DNA of 64,000 bases. It comes from Asterias amurensis. Lineage: Eukaryota > Echinodermata > Asteroidea > Forcipulatida > Asteriidae. Numbering within the stretch: position 1 is the stretch's first letter; every line of letters begins with the position of its first letter. Of the stretch, positions 11,505-22,897 are shown piece after piece. The stretch covers positions 2,309,001-2,373,000 of the forward strand of contig NC_092648.1 in NCBI RefSeq assembly GCF_032118995.1, read 5' to 3'. The position numbers were made by a program, and so were the translations under genes. The notes beneath the pieces are model-generated. The model was not told the DNA's origin and ran no database searches. It saw nothing but the letters and a program-made list of their open reading frames with translations.

Positions 11505-11592
11505 TCAGGCTTACCATCTCCAAAGAGATCTACCCGTCCACAATTGGATGCTAAAGACTGACCTTTAAAGAAACGGAAAGCACTTGCCAGAG
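11505..11592 (+). repeat. Exon-like unit L6
   Basis: Acceptor GTATTACAG; core GGCTTACCATCTCCAAAGAG then ATCTACCCGTCCACAATTGG; 88 nt; donor GAGGTAAATTCC. This is the copy closest to the apparent consensus. Its palindrome partner is 24686-24772 on the minus strand. Confidence 0.65.
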
Positions 11593-11715
11593 GTAAATTC
11601 CTAAAATGTGAAGATTTAAAAGTTATATCCAAATATGACTTTCCAAGTAAGCCTGGTTCATACTTCACACAGAATGAGAAGCAAGTTTACAATCAGAGCA
11701 GGAGCTGTCTGTTTC

Positions 11716-11898
11716 TTAATACACTGATCCAGTAGGCTCCACCCACGACGCACGTGTGAGCAAGAACACGTGGGGCTCTCCAATGCCTTTCTGCACAACT
11801 CTGCCGCGCTTGCATGTCGGACCTTATTTGTCGGACCTTCGTTGCGTTGTGATTGGTCAATACACAATGGGGCCGAGCGAAATGGATCGGTCTATTGT
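11716..11898. mobile_element. MITE with CACTGATCCA/TGGATCGGTCTATTG ends
   Basis: Imperfect termini AATACACTGATCCAGTAGGC and GAAATGGATCGGTCTATTGT; internal GTGAGCAAGAACACG and TTGTGATTGGTCAATA. Same family as 61241-61462. Confidence 0.65.
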
Positions 11899-11930
11899 AG
11901 GTTGAACTAAGAACAATTTACTAGATCAGC

Positions 11931-11992
11931 ACTTGAACCTGCGACCTCCAGATTAGCATGCCAGCAGTTTCCAACTGAGATATCAAGCCCTA
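11931..11992 (-). mobile_element. tRNA-like SINE module (left palindrome arm)
   Basis: On the minus strand TATCTCAGTTGG (A-box-like) and GGTTCAAGTGC (B-box-like) are 40 nt apart. Its inverted partner is 24592-24662, so it predates the palindrome. Confidence 0.5.
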
Positions 11993-12469
11993 AATGCTTA
12001 CACTGTCTCTGACATGTTTTCAGGGTTGCCAATTTGAAGCCCTACAAACTGTAATTGCCATTATAAGCTTGAGGAACTCGATTTAACCAAACAAGCAGCA
12101 GCAAAGGTTACTTTCAAGTAATTAACCACAAGGGAATCTGACTGAATACTTCCCAGGTTGTATTGTAGACTTGGGTGTGATCCCAGGCTAACTGAAAATA
12201 AGTTGATAAGCTTGTTTAGGCATTTAACTTCTCCCAAACACCCTGTTGCTCTGGCTTTTTTTGCACCAATCAAAAAAAAAAATCGTTTTGTCTGAAGTCG
12301 TTGTTTACTTCACTTTTTTTGACAAATGAACCATGAACCTTTAATTTTTTATTGAACCAGCAGAAAAAACCCCAAGGTAGAACCAAATTATTTACACACT
12401 ATGTTACTGATGAATAACGTTTTTTAACTCTCAATTTTGTTGAACTGTGCATTTTATTTTTTATTGCAG

Positions 12470-12588
12470 TTAGGCTTACCATCTACGAAGATATCAGCCC
12501 ACCAACAAGTTTTCGAGTCTGTCCCATTATAAATGAGCTTCCAGTACCTTCCAGTACCTTCCAGTACCTTCCAGTACCTTCCAGTGAG
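12470..12588 (+). repeat. Exon-like unit L7 with decamer expansion
   Basis: Acceptor TTATTGCAG; TTAGGCTTACCATCTACGAA; 119 nt; donor GTGAGGTAATTCC. Four full CCAGTACCTT copies plus a partial one (12541-12584) sit just before the donor. The partner exon at 24023-24104 lacks the expansion, so it arose after duplication. Confidence 0.6.
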
Positions 12589-12953
12589 GTAATTCCCTAA
12601 AAAGTAAACCAATGTTTACACCCAGTCCAAAATTGATCTGTTTAGTAGTTGTGTAGAATGTCTACCTGATGTTGCTACTGTGTTGTTGGAAGTTAATAAA
12701 TTAGAAAATGCTCTTACAGAAAAATGTTTGTATGCAATCAGGGCCTCATTCATAAAGCCCTGTAACAAATTGCAAGCCTCGGAAAAATCTTTCTGAGCTG
12801 AAAAAAGTTACCAGCCAAAAATTTAAATGTCAGGAAGGTTACATTGTTGCCACTGGTTCCCACCACATTTTGGGGTACTTAGAAAAGTAGTTATACAAGC
12901 AGTATTTTCTGCTAAACAGCTGTATGAAATTTTGCCCTGCTGAAAAATGACAA

Positions 12954-13106
12954 GGGCCCAATTTCATAGAGCTGTTACAGCAGAAAATACTGCATAGTTG
13001 ATTTCTTTGCTAAGCGAAACATTGGTGGAGCACCAGTTTCAACATCGTAAACCTTTTGCAGTTTCTGCTAAGTTTGTGTGCTTACTGGCTTTATGAAACT
13101 GGGCCC
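12954..13106. mobile_element. GGGCCCAATTTCATAAAGC-type MITE
   Basis: Ends GGGCCCAATTTCATAGAGCT and TTTATGAAACTGGGCCC bound 153 bp. Related diverged copies or fragments are near 12746-12932, 23607-23985, 25297, 27107, 34212, 34450, 36022, 51988-52220 and 63808-64000. Confidence 0.75.
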
Positions 13107-13807
13107 ACTGTTGTAACAAATAATCTTTCTGACCAGGAAAAAATACTGTAGCCTTGACACACAGCTTTATATTGACTCAAAAATACAAATAACTAGCTTC
13201 TCTGTCCCTTGTTCTGATGGAGCTTTATTTTATTAGCACTCAACAAGTACTGACTTTTACACAAGGGAGAAGGCCTAAGGCCAAAGGACGCCCTCTCTGG
13301 CGAGTGGGTTCCCAGTAGGCCTGCAAGGGCCGCGAGCAGTGGTCCGACGGGAAGTCGTGCTGGCGCCCCCTTACCTATCGATTGGCACCGCCAATACAAT
13401 ACCATAATTTACCTTGTGAAAGATACAGGAGAAGAAAATAAATTGCACCAGCCTATTACACATAACTCTTGATTTAAATTATTCCTTCAATAGAGAATTT
13501 TATTTCAACAAAATATTTTATATCATTTGTTGCTGGAATACAACAGCTGGTGTACAATTGTTACAAAAGTAAAACAAGCAGAGATTTGCTTAGATATATA
13601 AATAATAACTTTTGCAACCTCCTCAGAATTGCCATGACAGCAGTTTTGCTTCAGGAAAAAAGGAAGGTGATGGAAAATGCATCTTTAGATATACAGACCT
13701 GTTGTCTTTATTATATAAAGAATAACTTTCCTGGGCCTACGATAAATTAAGTAAGGTTAAGAAATATTTGTTTTTAACTAAAACCGTGTCCTTTTGTTTG
13801 CCTACAG

Positions 13808-13903
13808 CTCCAGTCTCCAAACATCAACATGTCTACAATTAATGTCTGAGACCCACTTATCATCATACAGCCTGGCATAAAGAACTACCTTCTCTGTAAA
13901 CAG
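13808..13903 (+). repeat. Exon-like unit L8
   Basis: Acceptor TTTGCCTACAG, donor CAGGTAAATTG; 96 nt. Only TCTCCAAACATCAACATGTC and TGTCTGAGACC recall the family core. The inverted partner is 22326-22422, and another minus-strand copy is 26909-26999. Confidence 0.55.
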
Positions 13904-13972
13904 GTAAATTGAAACCAGTCCCAATTCCTTCCTCAGTATCCAAAGTGAAGGATTCAGAAGGACTTGGGACAG

Positions 13973-14140
13973 TTAAAGCCATTGAACCCTTTCGGTACAG
14001 AAAAAAAAAAAAGTTCACAGACTCCGATGACCAATTGAGCCTAAATTTTCACAGGTTTGTTATTTGATATATAGAAGTTGTGATACACGAAGTGTGGGCC
14101 TTGGACAATAGTGTTTACCTAAAGGGTCCAATGGCTTTAA
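13973..14140. mobile_element. TTAA-flanked MITE unique to the left arm
   Basis: TIRs TTAAAGCCATTGAACCCTTT and AAGGGTCCAATGGCTTTAA, 168 bp. The right arm at about 22255 lacks it (GGCCCAAGTCCTTCTGAATC continues without an insert), so that arm shows the empty site. TTAA at both ends suggests a piggyBac-type insertion. Confidence 0.8.
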
Positions 14141-15051
14141 GGCTCAAATACCAGCTGCATGTCACAAGGCCCCATTCCAATATTATAAAGTACAACCAAT
14201 TTGTGGAGTGACAAAGAAGAAGAGGTAATGGAAAGATTGTGGCCACATGCCGGCCAAGATTCTTAATAATAAATTCTCTTTTCTCATCATTTCCACCTTG
14301 AAGCGACATCCTCTAAATACATTAAAACCCTATTTGTGCCTGTAGCTTTTTTTTTATCTGAAACCATCACATCTTATGACTTTTGCCATTAATTATAGTA
14401 AGAAAATATTTGGGCTTTATTTGGGCTTATTTACTACAATTTACAATCTTTCCACATGTGTTGTATAGGAATTCAAAATGGCAAATATATGCAGCATCCA
14501 TCTTAGCTTTTTATTTTTTATTTCAGCATGAACTGAGGGGTTCAAACTGTCAAAGAAATACTAACAAATCTATCAGTTAGGCTAATCATATTCCACCCAT
14601 TTTGGCCCCCAAAGTTAACGGGAATGTCAATATTTTAAGATGGGAAAAAAAGTGTTTTTTTTTCTGAAAAAATGTTGTAGAGGCTTAATAATTACAGTGC
14701 CCACAACAGTGGTCATTTAACGGTCCCCTTAAATGATCCATTTTTGAAACTATAACTGTTTGAGGGAAGAATCAATTTGACTAACAAAATTCATGATTTG
14801 ATTAAAAAAATTGGTTTGTTTAAACTGATAGTAAAAGTTAACACCAACACAAAAACCTCAGGCAAACTGTTTTAGGAGTTTGACTTCACCTCCAATCACT
14901 GTTGCTTAAAATAGTCCTGATGTGCACAAGTTCATCAGAACAATCTTTCCTGGTCTCAATATTGGTGTTCTGAAAGTATTTTTTATAACAATTCTTAAGT
15001 GAAACCATTTCATTTGAAATTAATTCTCGTCTACTGTTTGTTTTGTTACAG

Positions 15052-15458
15052 GAAGGCTTCCGACATTCCACATGGAAAAATACACTTCACTGTTATTTGA
15101 GCAGTCCTAGTGTTACCTTTTTTCTTGAGCTTTAGAGAATCAGTTTTGTTAAATTTTTAATCTCTGCTTCATTTTGCTGTTATTTAAAGTTTTGCTTGCA
15201 GTTTGTTTGTGTTTGTTGATGTTTTCCTGTCTGTATGCATGCTCACTTGTCAAGTCGATTGCGGCGGTTGGTATACCTAAGCGGCAGATACGCGGCCGAT
15301 TAGGGCATTATGTTAAAGTCCCCACGATCTTTAGGTTTTCAACCTCTACTCCTGTTGTCAACATGGACCTGTTTTGGGACAGCAACTGTCTGTCACTTCT
15401 GGAATTGGTGAGTTTCCACTTTCAATTTTGATTTAGTAATTGCACTCTCTAGTAAAAG
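15052..15458 (+). repeat. Exon-like unit L9, enlarged to 407 nt
   Basis: The acceptor is TTTTGTTACAG; the family donor context reads TAAAAGGTACATTCCTAAAA at 15453. About 300 nt of foreign sequence, including an 85-codon open frame at 15174-15431, split the usual short exon. An alternative donor GGTGAGTT lies at 15408. The minus-strand partner 20834-21240 has exactly the same length. Confidence 0.5.
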
Positions 15459-15968
15459 GTACATTCCTAAAAGGCAATTAGTCATATTTACATCTAAATA
15501 GCCGCTTAAGTTAGGCTTTACACAAAACCAAGAAATGGAAAGCAAATTAACATGATGCAAATAATCAGAATGCTTTGTTTTTTTAACTGTTAGTCTTTGA
15601 ACTTAATCTTTCAGATCCAGAGATGCAGCTGTTCCCCAAATCAAGTGCAGAGGGAATCAGCTCTACTGGCATCGCTGAAGGCTACACATAAGGGAAAGCA
15701 ACTTTTATGAAAACATCAGCATCTAGTCATTAGGACACACTATAGTTGTTCATTGTCAAGTTATGAATGAACCACCCTGTAATTTGTCTTAAATTATTTA
15801 ATTTATTCTAGATGTGTTATTAGGCCTGACATGTTTTAATGGTGTTTTTCAATTAAGTTTTTAAACTACTTAAAACATTTCTGTAAATAAGTACACCATT
15901 GCAAGCAAGCACATATTATGCGTTTTTATGCGCTACTTGGCGATCTTAGGTCCTTGGTGGTGCGGCAC

Positions 15969-16033
15969 TAACCCTAACCCTAACCCTATTAACCCTACTA
16001 ACCCTATTAACCCTATTAACCCTATTAACCCTT
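15969..16033. repeat. Interstitial telomere-like repeats (left arm)
   Basis: Three CCCTAA units followed by degenerate CCCTATTAA units, i.e. TTAGGG-type repeats. They are mirrored at 20256-20322. Confidence 0.85.
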
Positions 16034-16865
16034 ACTAATTGTTTGGAATACGGAAGTACAAAGCATGGGACATTCCAGACTTATTGCGAAAAGGGACTTG
16101 GACACATGCACGTGGCATGTGGGGTCTTAGCCCGGCCGGTTGTTTCACATCTGGTGGTTGATCTTAAAGGTGCACTCCGGTGTTATCACAAACTATGGTT
16201 GACCAAACGGGTTAGTTCCTAGTCTAGGCCATGTGTCTAGGGACCGCGTTCGGGAGTAGGGGGTGCCCCCCTCAGACGGGGGCATGGACCTGGGCGCTGA
16301 TTTAATATAGTATGAGGGCCCTTATGATCTCCCGGGCGTGTCGGGGCTGGTATCCTGGGACCTGCACGTGGTGGCCCTGCTTTTAACTAGCCTTACCAGG
16401 ATGATATAGGCAAAATTATGAACCAAATAAATTAAACGCTTGCGATGGTGCATTTATACAATACCTTACCCTTTACTCTCATGAGTGTAATATCCAATGT
16501 ACTACTGGCACAACTTTTTAGGTTATCAATTTTCTAATTGTGGTTTTTCAGCTGTACTGTTTGAAAATAGGTTAAAGTACATTGCTGTGCCAGACATTCA
16601 CTCTTTTGCTCATTAAATTTTGGTTGCATGCCTGTTGCAACTAGTCAACAGAAAAAAATGTTTGAGTTCACTCTTTGGCTCTCACGATAAATAAAAAAAG
16701 AGAGGAAAAGGGCGTTTGAGAGAACTTGAGAAAAAAATAAAATAAGTGCATTGTCATGAATATGGGTAACAAATTGCTCAAAAAGTGTATATATTCATGT
16801 TGAGTCTGTCTTTTTATTTAATCTTGTTCTTTTGAAAAATTTTATTTTTTGATCAATTTTTAAAA

Positions 16866-17780
16866 ATGGGCCTTTTTGAGCCAGGACTTTTTATTTAAAA
16901 AACTGTAAGGGGTTAAACTTGTTCTTTTGACTGATTTGGGACCATTTTATTTTTTGGTCAATTTTTAAAAATGGGCCTTTTTGAGCCAGGATTTTTGGTT
17001 TAAAAAACTGCAAGGGGTTAAACTTGTTCTTTTGACTGATTTGGGACCATTTTATTTTTTGGTCAATTTTTAAAAATGGGCCTTTTTGAGCCAGGATTTT
17101 TGGTTTAAAAAACTGCAAGGGGTTAAACTTGTTCTTTTGACTGATTTGGGACCATTTTATTTTTTGGTCAATTTTTAAAAATGGGCCTTTTTGAGCCAGG
17201 ATTTTTTATTTAAAAAACTGCAAGGGGTTAAACTTGTTCTTTTCACTGATTTGGGACCATTTCATTTTTTGGTCAATTTTTAAAAATGGGCCTTTTTGAG
17301 CCAGGATTTTTTATTTAAAAAACTGCAAGGGGTTAAACTTGTTCTTTTGAATGATTTGGGACCATTTTATTTTTTTTGGTCAATTTTTAAAAATGGGCCT
17401 TTTTGAGCCAGGACTTTTTATTTAAAAAACTGTAAGGGGTTAAACTTGTTCTTTTGACTGATTTGGGACCATTTTATTTTTTGGTCAATTTTTAAAAATG
17501 GGCCTTTTTGAGCCAGGATTTTTGGTTTAAAAAACTGCAAGGGGTTAAACTTGTTCTTTTGAATGATTTGGGACCATTTTATTTTTGGACCAATTTTTAA
17601 AAATGGCTCTTTTTGAGCCAGGATTTTTGGTTTAAAAAACTGCAAGGGGTTAAATGTTGTCCTTTTGAATGATTTGGGACCATTTTATTTTTTGACCAAT
17701 TTTTTAAAATGGGCCTTTTTGAGCCAGGAGTTTTGGTTTAAAAAACTGCAAGGGGTTAAACTTGTTCTTTTTAATGACTT
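16866..17780 (-). repeat. 105-bp satellite, left array (about 9 units)
   Basis: The unit spans GGGTTAAACTTGTTCTTTTG, GATTTGGGACCATTTTATTT, AATGGGCCTTTTTGAGCCAG. Each period is 105 bp, a multiple of three, so one minus-strand frame stays open for stretches (PKILAQKGPFLKIDQKIKW). Single-base indels in poly-A runs break it. Confidence 0.9.
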
Positions 17781-18100
17781 TGAATACGGCCTTGGCCGAT
17801 GGTGCCATGAATTTCAAGCCGGGGAGGGCACTCTACAAGGTATTTTGGAGGCTAAGTACTTCCGCACTCAAGAGGGCGCTATAGCAAAAACTTTTGGATG
17901 CTGAGTACTCACGGCCACTAGAGGGAGCTATAACAAAAACGGTTAGGATGGAACAATGTTATAGCGCCCTCCTTTGACTAAACTTTACATGATTTGCTGT
18001 AAAAACCCTAATAAACCCCACTCCGTTCCCGCACCCAAATCCATCCACTCAAAAAGGAGCATTAATGTGGCTGATAATAATAATGGTCCAGAATCAGTCT
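17781..18100. other. Palindrome spacer
   Basis: About 320 bp of non-satellite sequence separate the two inverted satellite arrays. It contains two GAGGGCGCTATAG-like motifs near 17872 and 17960 (inverted) and no gene. Confidence 0.6.
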
Positions 18101-19430
18101 AAGGAACAAGTTTAACCCCTTGCAGTTTTTTTAATCGAAAATCCTGGCTCAAAAAGGCCCATTTTTACAAATTGGCCAGAAAATAAAATGGTCCCAAATT
18201 ATTAAAAACTACAAGTTTAACCCCTTGCAGTTTTTTAAACCAAAAATCCTGGCTAAAAAAGTCCCATTTTTAAAAATTGACCAAAAAATAAAATGGTCCC
18301 AAATCATTCAAAAGAACAAGTTTAACCCCTTGCAGTTTTTTAAACCAAAATCCTGACTCATAAAGGCCCATTTTTACAAATTGGCCAGAAAATAAAATGG
18401 TCCCAAATTATTAAAAAATACAAGTTTAACCCCTTGCAGTTTGTTAAACCAAAAATTCTGGCTCAAAAAGGCCCATTTTTAAAAATTGACCAAAAAATAA
18501 AATGGTCCCAAATCATTCAAAAGAACAAGTTTAACCCCTTGCAGTTTGTTACACCAAAAATTCTGGCTCAAAATGGCCCATTTTTAAAAATTGACCAAAA
18601 AAATAAAATGGTCCCAAATCATTCAAAAGAACAAGTTTAACCCCTTGCAGTTTTTTAAACCAAAAATCCTGGCTCAAAAAGGCCCATTTTTACAAATTGA
18701 CCAGAAAATAACATGGTCCCAAATCATTCAAAAGAACAAGTTTAACCCCTTGCAGTTTGTTACACCAAAAATTCTGGCTCAAAAAGGCCCATTTTTAAAA
18801 ATTGACCAAAAAAATAAAATGGTCCCAAATCATTCAAAAGAACAAGTTTAACCCCTTGCAGTTTTTTAAACCAAAAATCCTGGCTCAAAAAGGCCCATTT
18901 TTACAAATTGACCAGAAAATAACATGGTCCCAAATCATTCAAAAATACAAGTTTAACCCCTTGCTGTTTGTTAAACCAAAAATTCTGGCTCAAAAAGGCC
19001 CATTTTTAAAAATTGACCAAAAAATAAAATGGTCCCAAATCATTCAAAAGAACAAGTTTAACCCCTTGCAGTTTGTTAAACCAAAAATTATGGCTCAAAA
19101 AGGCCCATTTTTAAAAATTGACCAAAAAAAATAAAATGGTCCCAAATCATTCAAAAGCACAAGTTTAACCCCTTGCAGTTATTTAAATAAAAAATCCTGG
19201 CTCAAAAAGGCCCATTTTTAAAAATTGACCAAAAAATGAAATGGTCCCAAATCAGTGAAAAGAACAAGTTTAACCCCTTGCAGTTTTTTAAATAAAAAAT
19301 CCTGGCTCAAAAAGGCCCATTTTTAAAAATTGACCAAAAAATAAAATGGTCCCAAATCAGTCAAAAGAACAAGTTTAACCCCTTGCAGTTTTTTAAATAA
19401 AAAATCCTGGCTCAAAAAGGCCCATTTTTA
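18101..19430 (+). repeat. 105-bp satellite, right array (about 13 units)
   Basis: Same unit as the left array in opposite orientation. The unit number (13 versus 9) and variant order differ, so the arrays have expanded independently. Some neighbouring pairs (18500-18710 and 18710-18920) look like recent two-unit duplications. Confidence 0.9.
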
Positions 19431-20255
19431 AAAATTGATCAAAAAATAAAATTATTCAAAAACAAGATTAAATAAAAAGACAGACTCAACATGAATATAT
19501 ATACACTTTTTGAGCAATTTGTTACCCATATTCATGACAATGCACTTATTTTATTTTTTTCTCAAGTTCTCTCAAACGCCCTTTTCCTCTCTTTTTTTAT
19601 TTATCGTGAGAGCCAAAGAGTGAACTCAAACATTTTTTTCTGTTGACTAGTTGCAACAGGCATGCAACCAAAATTTAATGAGCAAAAGAGTGAATGTCTG
19701 GCACAGCAATGTACTTTAACCTATTTTCAAACAGTACAGCTGAAAAACCACAATTAGAAAATTGATAACCTAAAAAGTTGTGCCAGTAGTACATTGGATA
19801 TTACACTCATGAGAGTAAAGGGTAAGGTATTGTATAAATGCACCATCACAAGCGTTTAATTTATTTGGTTCATAATTTTGCCTATATCATCCTGGTAAGG
19901 CTAGTTAAAAGCAGGGCCACCACGTGCAGGTCCCAGGATACCAGCCCCGACACGCCCGGGAGATCATAAGGGCCCTCATACTATATTAAATCAGCGCCCA
20001 GGTCCATGCCCCCGTCTGAGGGGGGCACCCCCTACTCCCGAACGCGGTCCCTAGACACATGGCCTAGACTAGGAACTAACCCGTTTGGTCAACCATAGTT
20101 TGTGATAACACCGGAGTGCACCTTTAAGATCAACCACCAGATGTGAAACAACCGGCCGGGCTAAGACCCCACATGCCACGTGCATGTGTCCAAGTCCCTT
20201 TTCGCAATAAGTCTGGAATGTCCCATGCTTTGTACTTCCGTATTCCAAACAATTA

Positions 20256-20322
20256 GTAAGGGTTAATAGGGTTAATAGGGTTAATAGGGTTAATAGGGTT
20301 AATAGGATTAGGGTTAGGGTTA
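20256..20322. repeat. Interstitial telomere-like repeats (right arm)
   Basis: GGGTTAATAGGGTTAATAGG units running into GGATTAGGGTTAGGGTTAG, the mirror of 15969-16033. Confidence 0.85.
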
Positions 20323-20833
20323 GTGCCGCACCACCAAGGACCTAAGATCGCCAAGTAGCGCATAAAAACGCATAATATGTGCTTGCTTGCAATGGTGTAC
20401 TTATTTACAGAAATGTTTTAAGTAGTTTAAAAACTTAATTGAAAAACACCATTAAAACATGTCAGGCCTAATAACACATCTAGAATAAATGAAAAAAATT
20501 TAAGACAAATTACAGGGTGGTTCATTCATAACTTGACAATGAACAACTATAGTGTGTCCTAATGACTAGATGCTGATGTTTTCATAAAAGTTGCTTTCCC
20601 TTATGTGTAGCCTTCAGCGATGCCAGTAGAGCTGATTCCCTCTGCACTTGATTTGGGGAACAGCTGCATCTCTGGATCTGAAAGATCAAGTTCAAAGACT
20701 AACAGTTAAAAAAACAAAGCATTCTGATTATTTGCATCATGTTAATTTGCTTTCCATTTCTTGGTTTTGTGTAAAGCCTAACTTAAGCGGCTATTTAGAT
20801 GTAAATATGACTAATTGCCTTTTAGGAATGTAC

Positions 20834-21240
20834 CTTTTACTAGAGAGTGCAATTACTAAATCAAAATTGAAAGTGGAAACTCACCAATTCCAGAAGTGAC
20901 AGACAGTTGCTGTCCCAAAACAGGTCCATGTTGACAACATGAGTAGAGGTTGAAAACCTAAAGATCGTGGGGACTTTAACATAATGCCCGAATCGGCCGC
21001 GTATCTGCCGCTTAGGTATACCAACCGCCGCAATCGACTTGACAAGTGAGCACGCATACAGACAGGAAAACATCAACAAACACAAACAAACTGCAAGCAA
21101 AACTTTAAATAACAGCAAAATGAAGCAGAGATTAAAAATTTAACAAAACTGATTTTCTAAAGCTCAAGAAAAAAGGTAACACTAGGACTGCTCAAATAAC
21201 AGTGAAGTGTATTTTTCCATGTGGAATGTCGGAAGCCTTC
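20834..21240 (-). repeat. Exon-like unit R6 (partner of L9)
   Basis: 407 nt, acceptor TTTTGTTACAG at 21241, donor GGTACATTCC at 20833. It carries the same 300-nt interruption and open frame as L9. Confidence 0.5.
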
Positions 21241-22325
21241 CTGTAACAAAACAAACAGTAGACGAGAATTAATTTCAAATGAAATGGTTTCACTTAAGAA
21301 TTGTTATAAAAAATACTTTCAGAACACCATTATTGAGACCAGGAAAGATTGTTCTGATGAACTTGTGCACATCAGGATTATTTTAAGCAACAGTGATTGG
21401 AGGTGAAGTCAAATTCCTAAAACAGTTTGCCTGAGGTTTTTGTGTTGGTGTTAACTTTTACTATCAGTTTAAACAAACCAATTTTTTTAATCAAATCATG
21501 AATTTTGTTAGTCAAATTGATTCTTCCCTCAAACAGTTATAGTTTCAAAAATGGATCATTTAAGGGGACCGTTAAATGACCACTGTTGTGGGCACTGTAA
21601 TTATTAAGCCTCTACAACATTTTTTCAGAAAAAAAAAACCCAACTTTTTTTCCCATCTTAAAATATTGACATTCCCGTTAACTTTGAGGGCCAACATGGG
21701 TGGAATATAAAGCCTAACTGATAATTTTGTTAGTATTTCGTTGACAGTTTGAACCCCTCAGTACATGCTGAAATAAAAAATAAAAAGCTAAGATGGATGC
21801 TGCATATGTTTGCCATTTTGAAGTCCTGCAATGCATGGAGTGTTTGTAAATTGTGGTAAACAAGCCCAAAATAACTACAGTTGTTGTTATCATTTCACAC
21901 AGGCAAACAATTAATGGTTGCCATGGTACCAGCTGACCTTGATATTTTCTGACTATAAGTAACTAATGGTAAAAGTCATAAGATGTGGTGGTCAGATGCA
22001 TACAAAAAAGCTACAGGCACAAATTTGGTACTGGGATCATGTCCCCCCCCCCCCCCCCCGATAGGGTTTTAATGTAATTTAGAGGATGTTGCTTCAAGGT
22101 GGAAATGATGAAAAAAGAGAAATTATTATTAGGAATCTTGGCCAGCATGTGGCCACAATCTTTCCATTACCTCTTCTTGTTTGTCACTCCACAAATTGGT
22201 TGTACTTTATAAGATTGGAATGGGACCTTGTGACATGCAACTGTCATTTGAACCTACTGGCCCAAGTCCTTCTGAATCCTTCACTTGGGATACTGAAGAA
22301 GGAATTGGGACTGGTTTCAATTTAC

Positions 22326-22422
22326 CTGTTTACAGAGAAGGTAGTTCTTTATGCCAGGCTGTATGATGATAAGTGGGTCTCAGACATTAATTGTTGATTT
22401 CTTGATGTTTTGGAGACTGGAG
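22326..22422 (-). repeat. Exon-like unit R5 (partner of L8)
   Basis: 97 nt; acceptor GCCTACAG, donor CAGGTAAATTG; TCTCCAAAACATCAAG retained. It has small indels relative to L8. Confidence 0.55.
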
Positions 22423-22516
22423 CTGTAGGCAAAATAAAAAACACTTTATGGTTAATAACAAATATTTCTGAACCATAGCTAGTTTATCGTAGGCTCACAA
22501 AACATAATCAAAGATG

Positions 22517-22897
22517 CATTCATAAATACCTCGGACAGTTTTGCTATTCCTATTGGTGGAGAGCGCGTCACGTGGGTGTGTATAAACCTTTGTTTATGAC
22601 CAGTAAAAAGTGTTAATTCATGGGCGTGACACAAGACCTTGCACCCGTTCTTGTAAGACAGTTTCGTCATTCCTATTGGTCGAGAGCAATGGCTGAAACA
22701 GTTGTGCCACATCACGCGATACGCGCACAGCATTCCCTTATAAGGAGTTGTTTACCCATGGGCGGTGAAGGGCTTCACCATTTCTAAGTAGGAGGTGTTT
22801 GGCGTTGAAAGAAATCATTTATCAATTATAATTTTTGCATTTATTTTACTTTTTGACCAAAGAGTGATGTTTTTGACCGCAAAGGTATTTATGAATG
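22517..22897. mobile_element. CATTCATAAATACCT MITE (right arm)
   Basis: TIRs CATTCATAAATACCTCGGAC and AAAGGTATTTATGAATG. It is absent from the left arm. It abuts a second palindrome at 22898. The same pair occurs at 49539-49819. Confidence 0.75.

Larger units (their letters stand above)
3640..15458 (+). ncRNA. Predicted multi-exon non-coding transcript with reiterated exons (left unit)
   Basis: After the putative first exon, nine exon-like units follow on the plus strand. The first seven start 0.8-1.4 kb apart; the last two follow after about 1.3 kb each. Most are flanked by a T-rich tract plus CAG and by GAGGTAAATTCCTAAAA-like donors. Their shared core is GGCTTACCATCTCCAAAGAG then ATCTACCCGTCAACAAG. 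Every unit I translated has stops in all frames or no consistent frame, and lengths (78-119 nt, then 407) are not all multiples of three. The introns also repeat (GAGCTCAC..., CATCTCCAAACCCC...), so the whole tract is an old ~1-kb tandem duplication. A non-coding RNA is my best reading; I recognise no known lncRNA, and no C/D or H/ACA snoRNA boxes are evident in the introns. Confidence 0.4.
11505..16865. repeat. Left arm of a large imperfect palindrome
   Basis: Read in reverse complement it matches 19430-24772 segment by segment: exon units, introns, SINE module, telomere-like tract. Outer parts are diverged with indels. From about 14600 inward the arms differ only at scattered bases. Confidence 0.9.

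Noticed and set aside
6421-13903. snoRNA host gene explanation for the repeated exons
   Set aside because: I found no paired C/D boxes or H/ACA features recurring in the introns; intron similarity follows from the block duplication.
16891-19134. Open frames with a 35-residue repeat (PKILAQKGPFLKIDQKIKW)
   Set aside because: They are a by-product of a 105-bp satellite. The frame breaks repeatedly at poly-A indels, no start or splice context exists, and both arrays read the same peptide only because of the period.
16866-19430. CRISPR-like regular repeats
   Set aside because: Units are contiguous with no unique spacers, and the DNA is eukaryotic with spliced genes.
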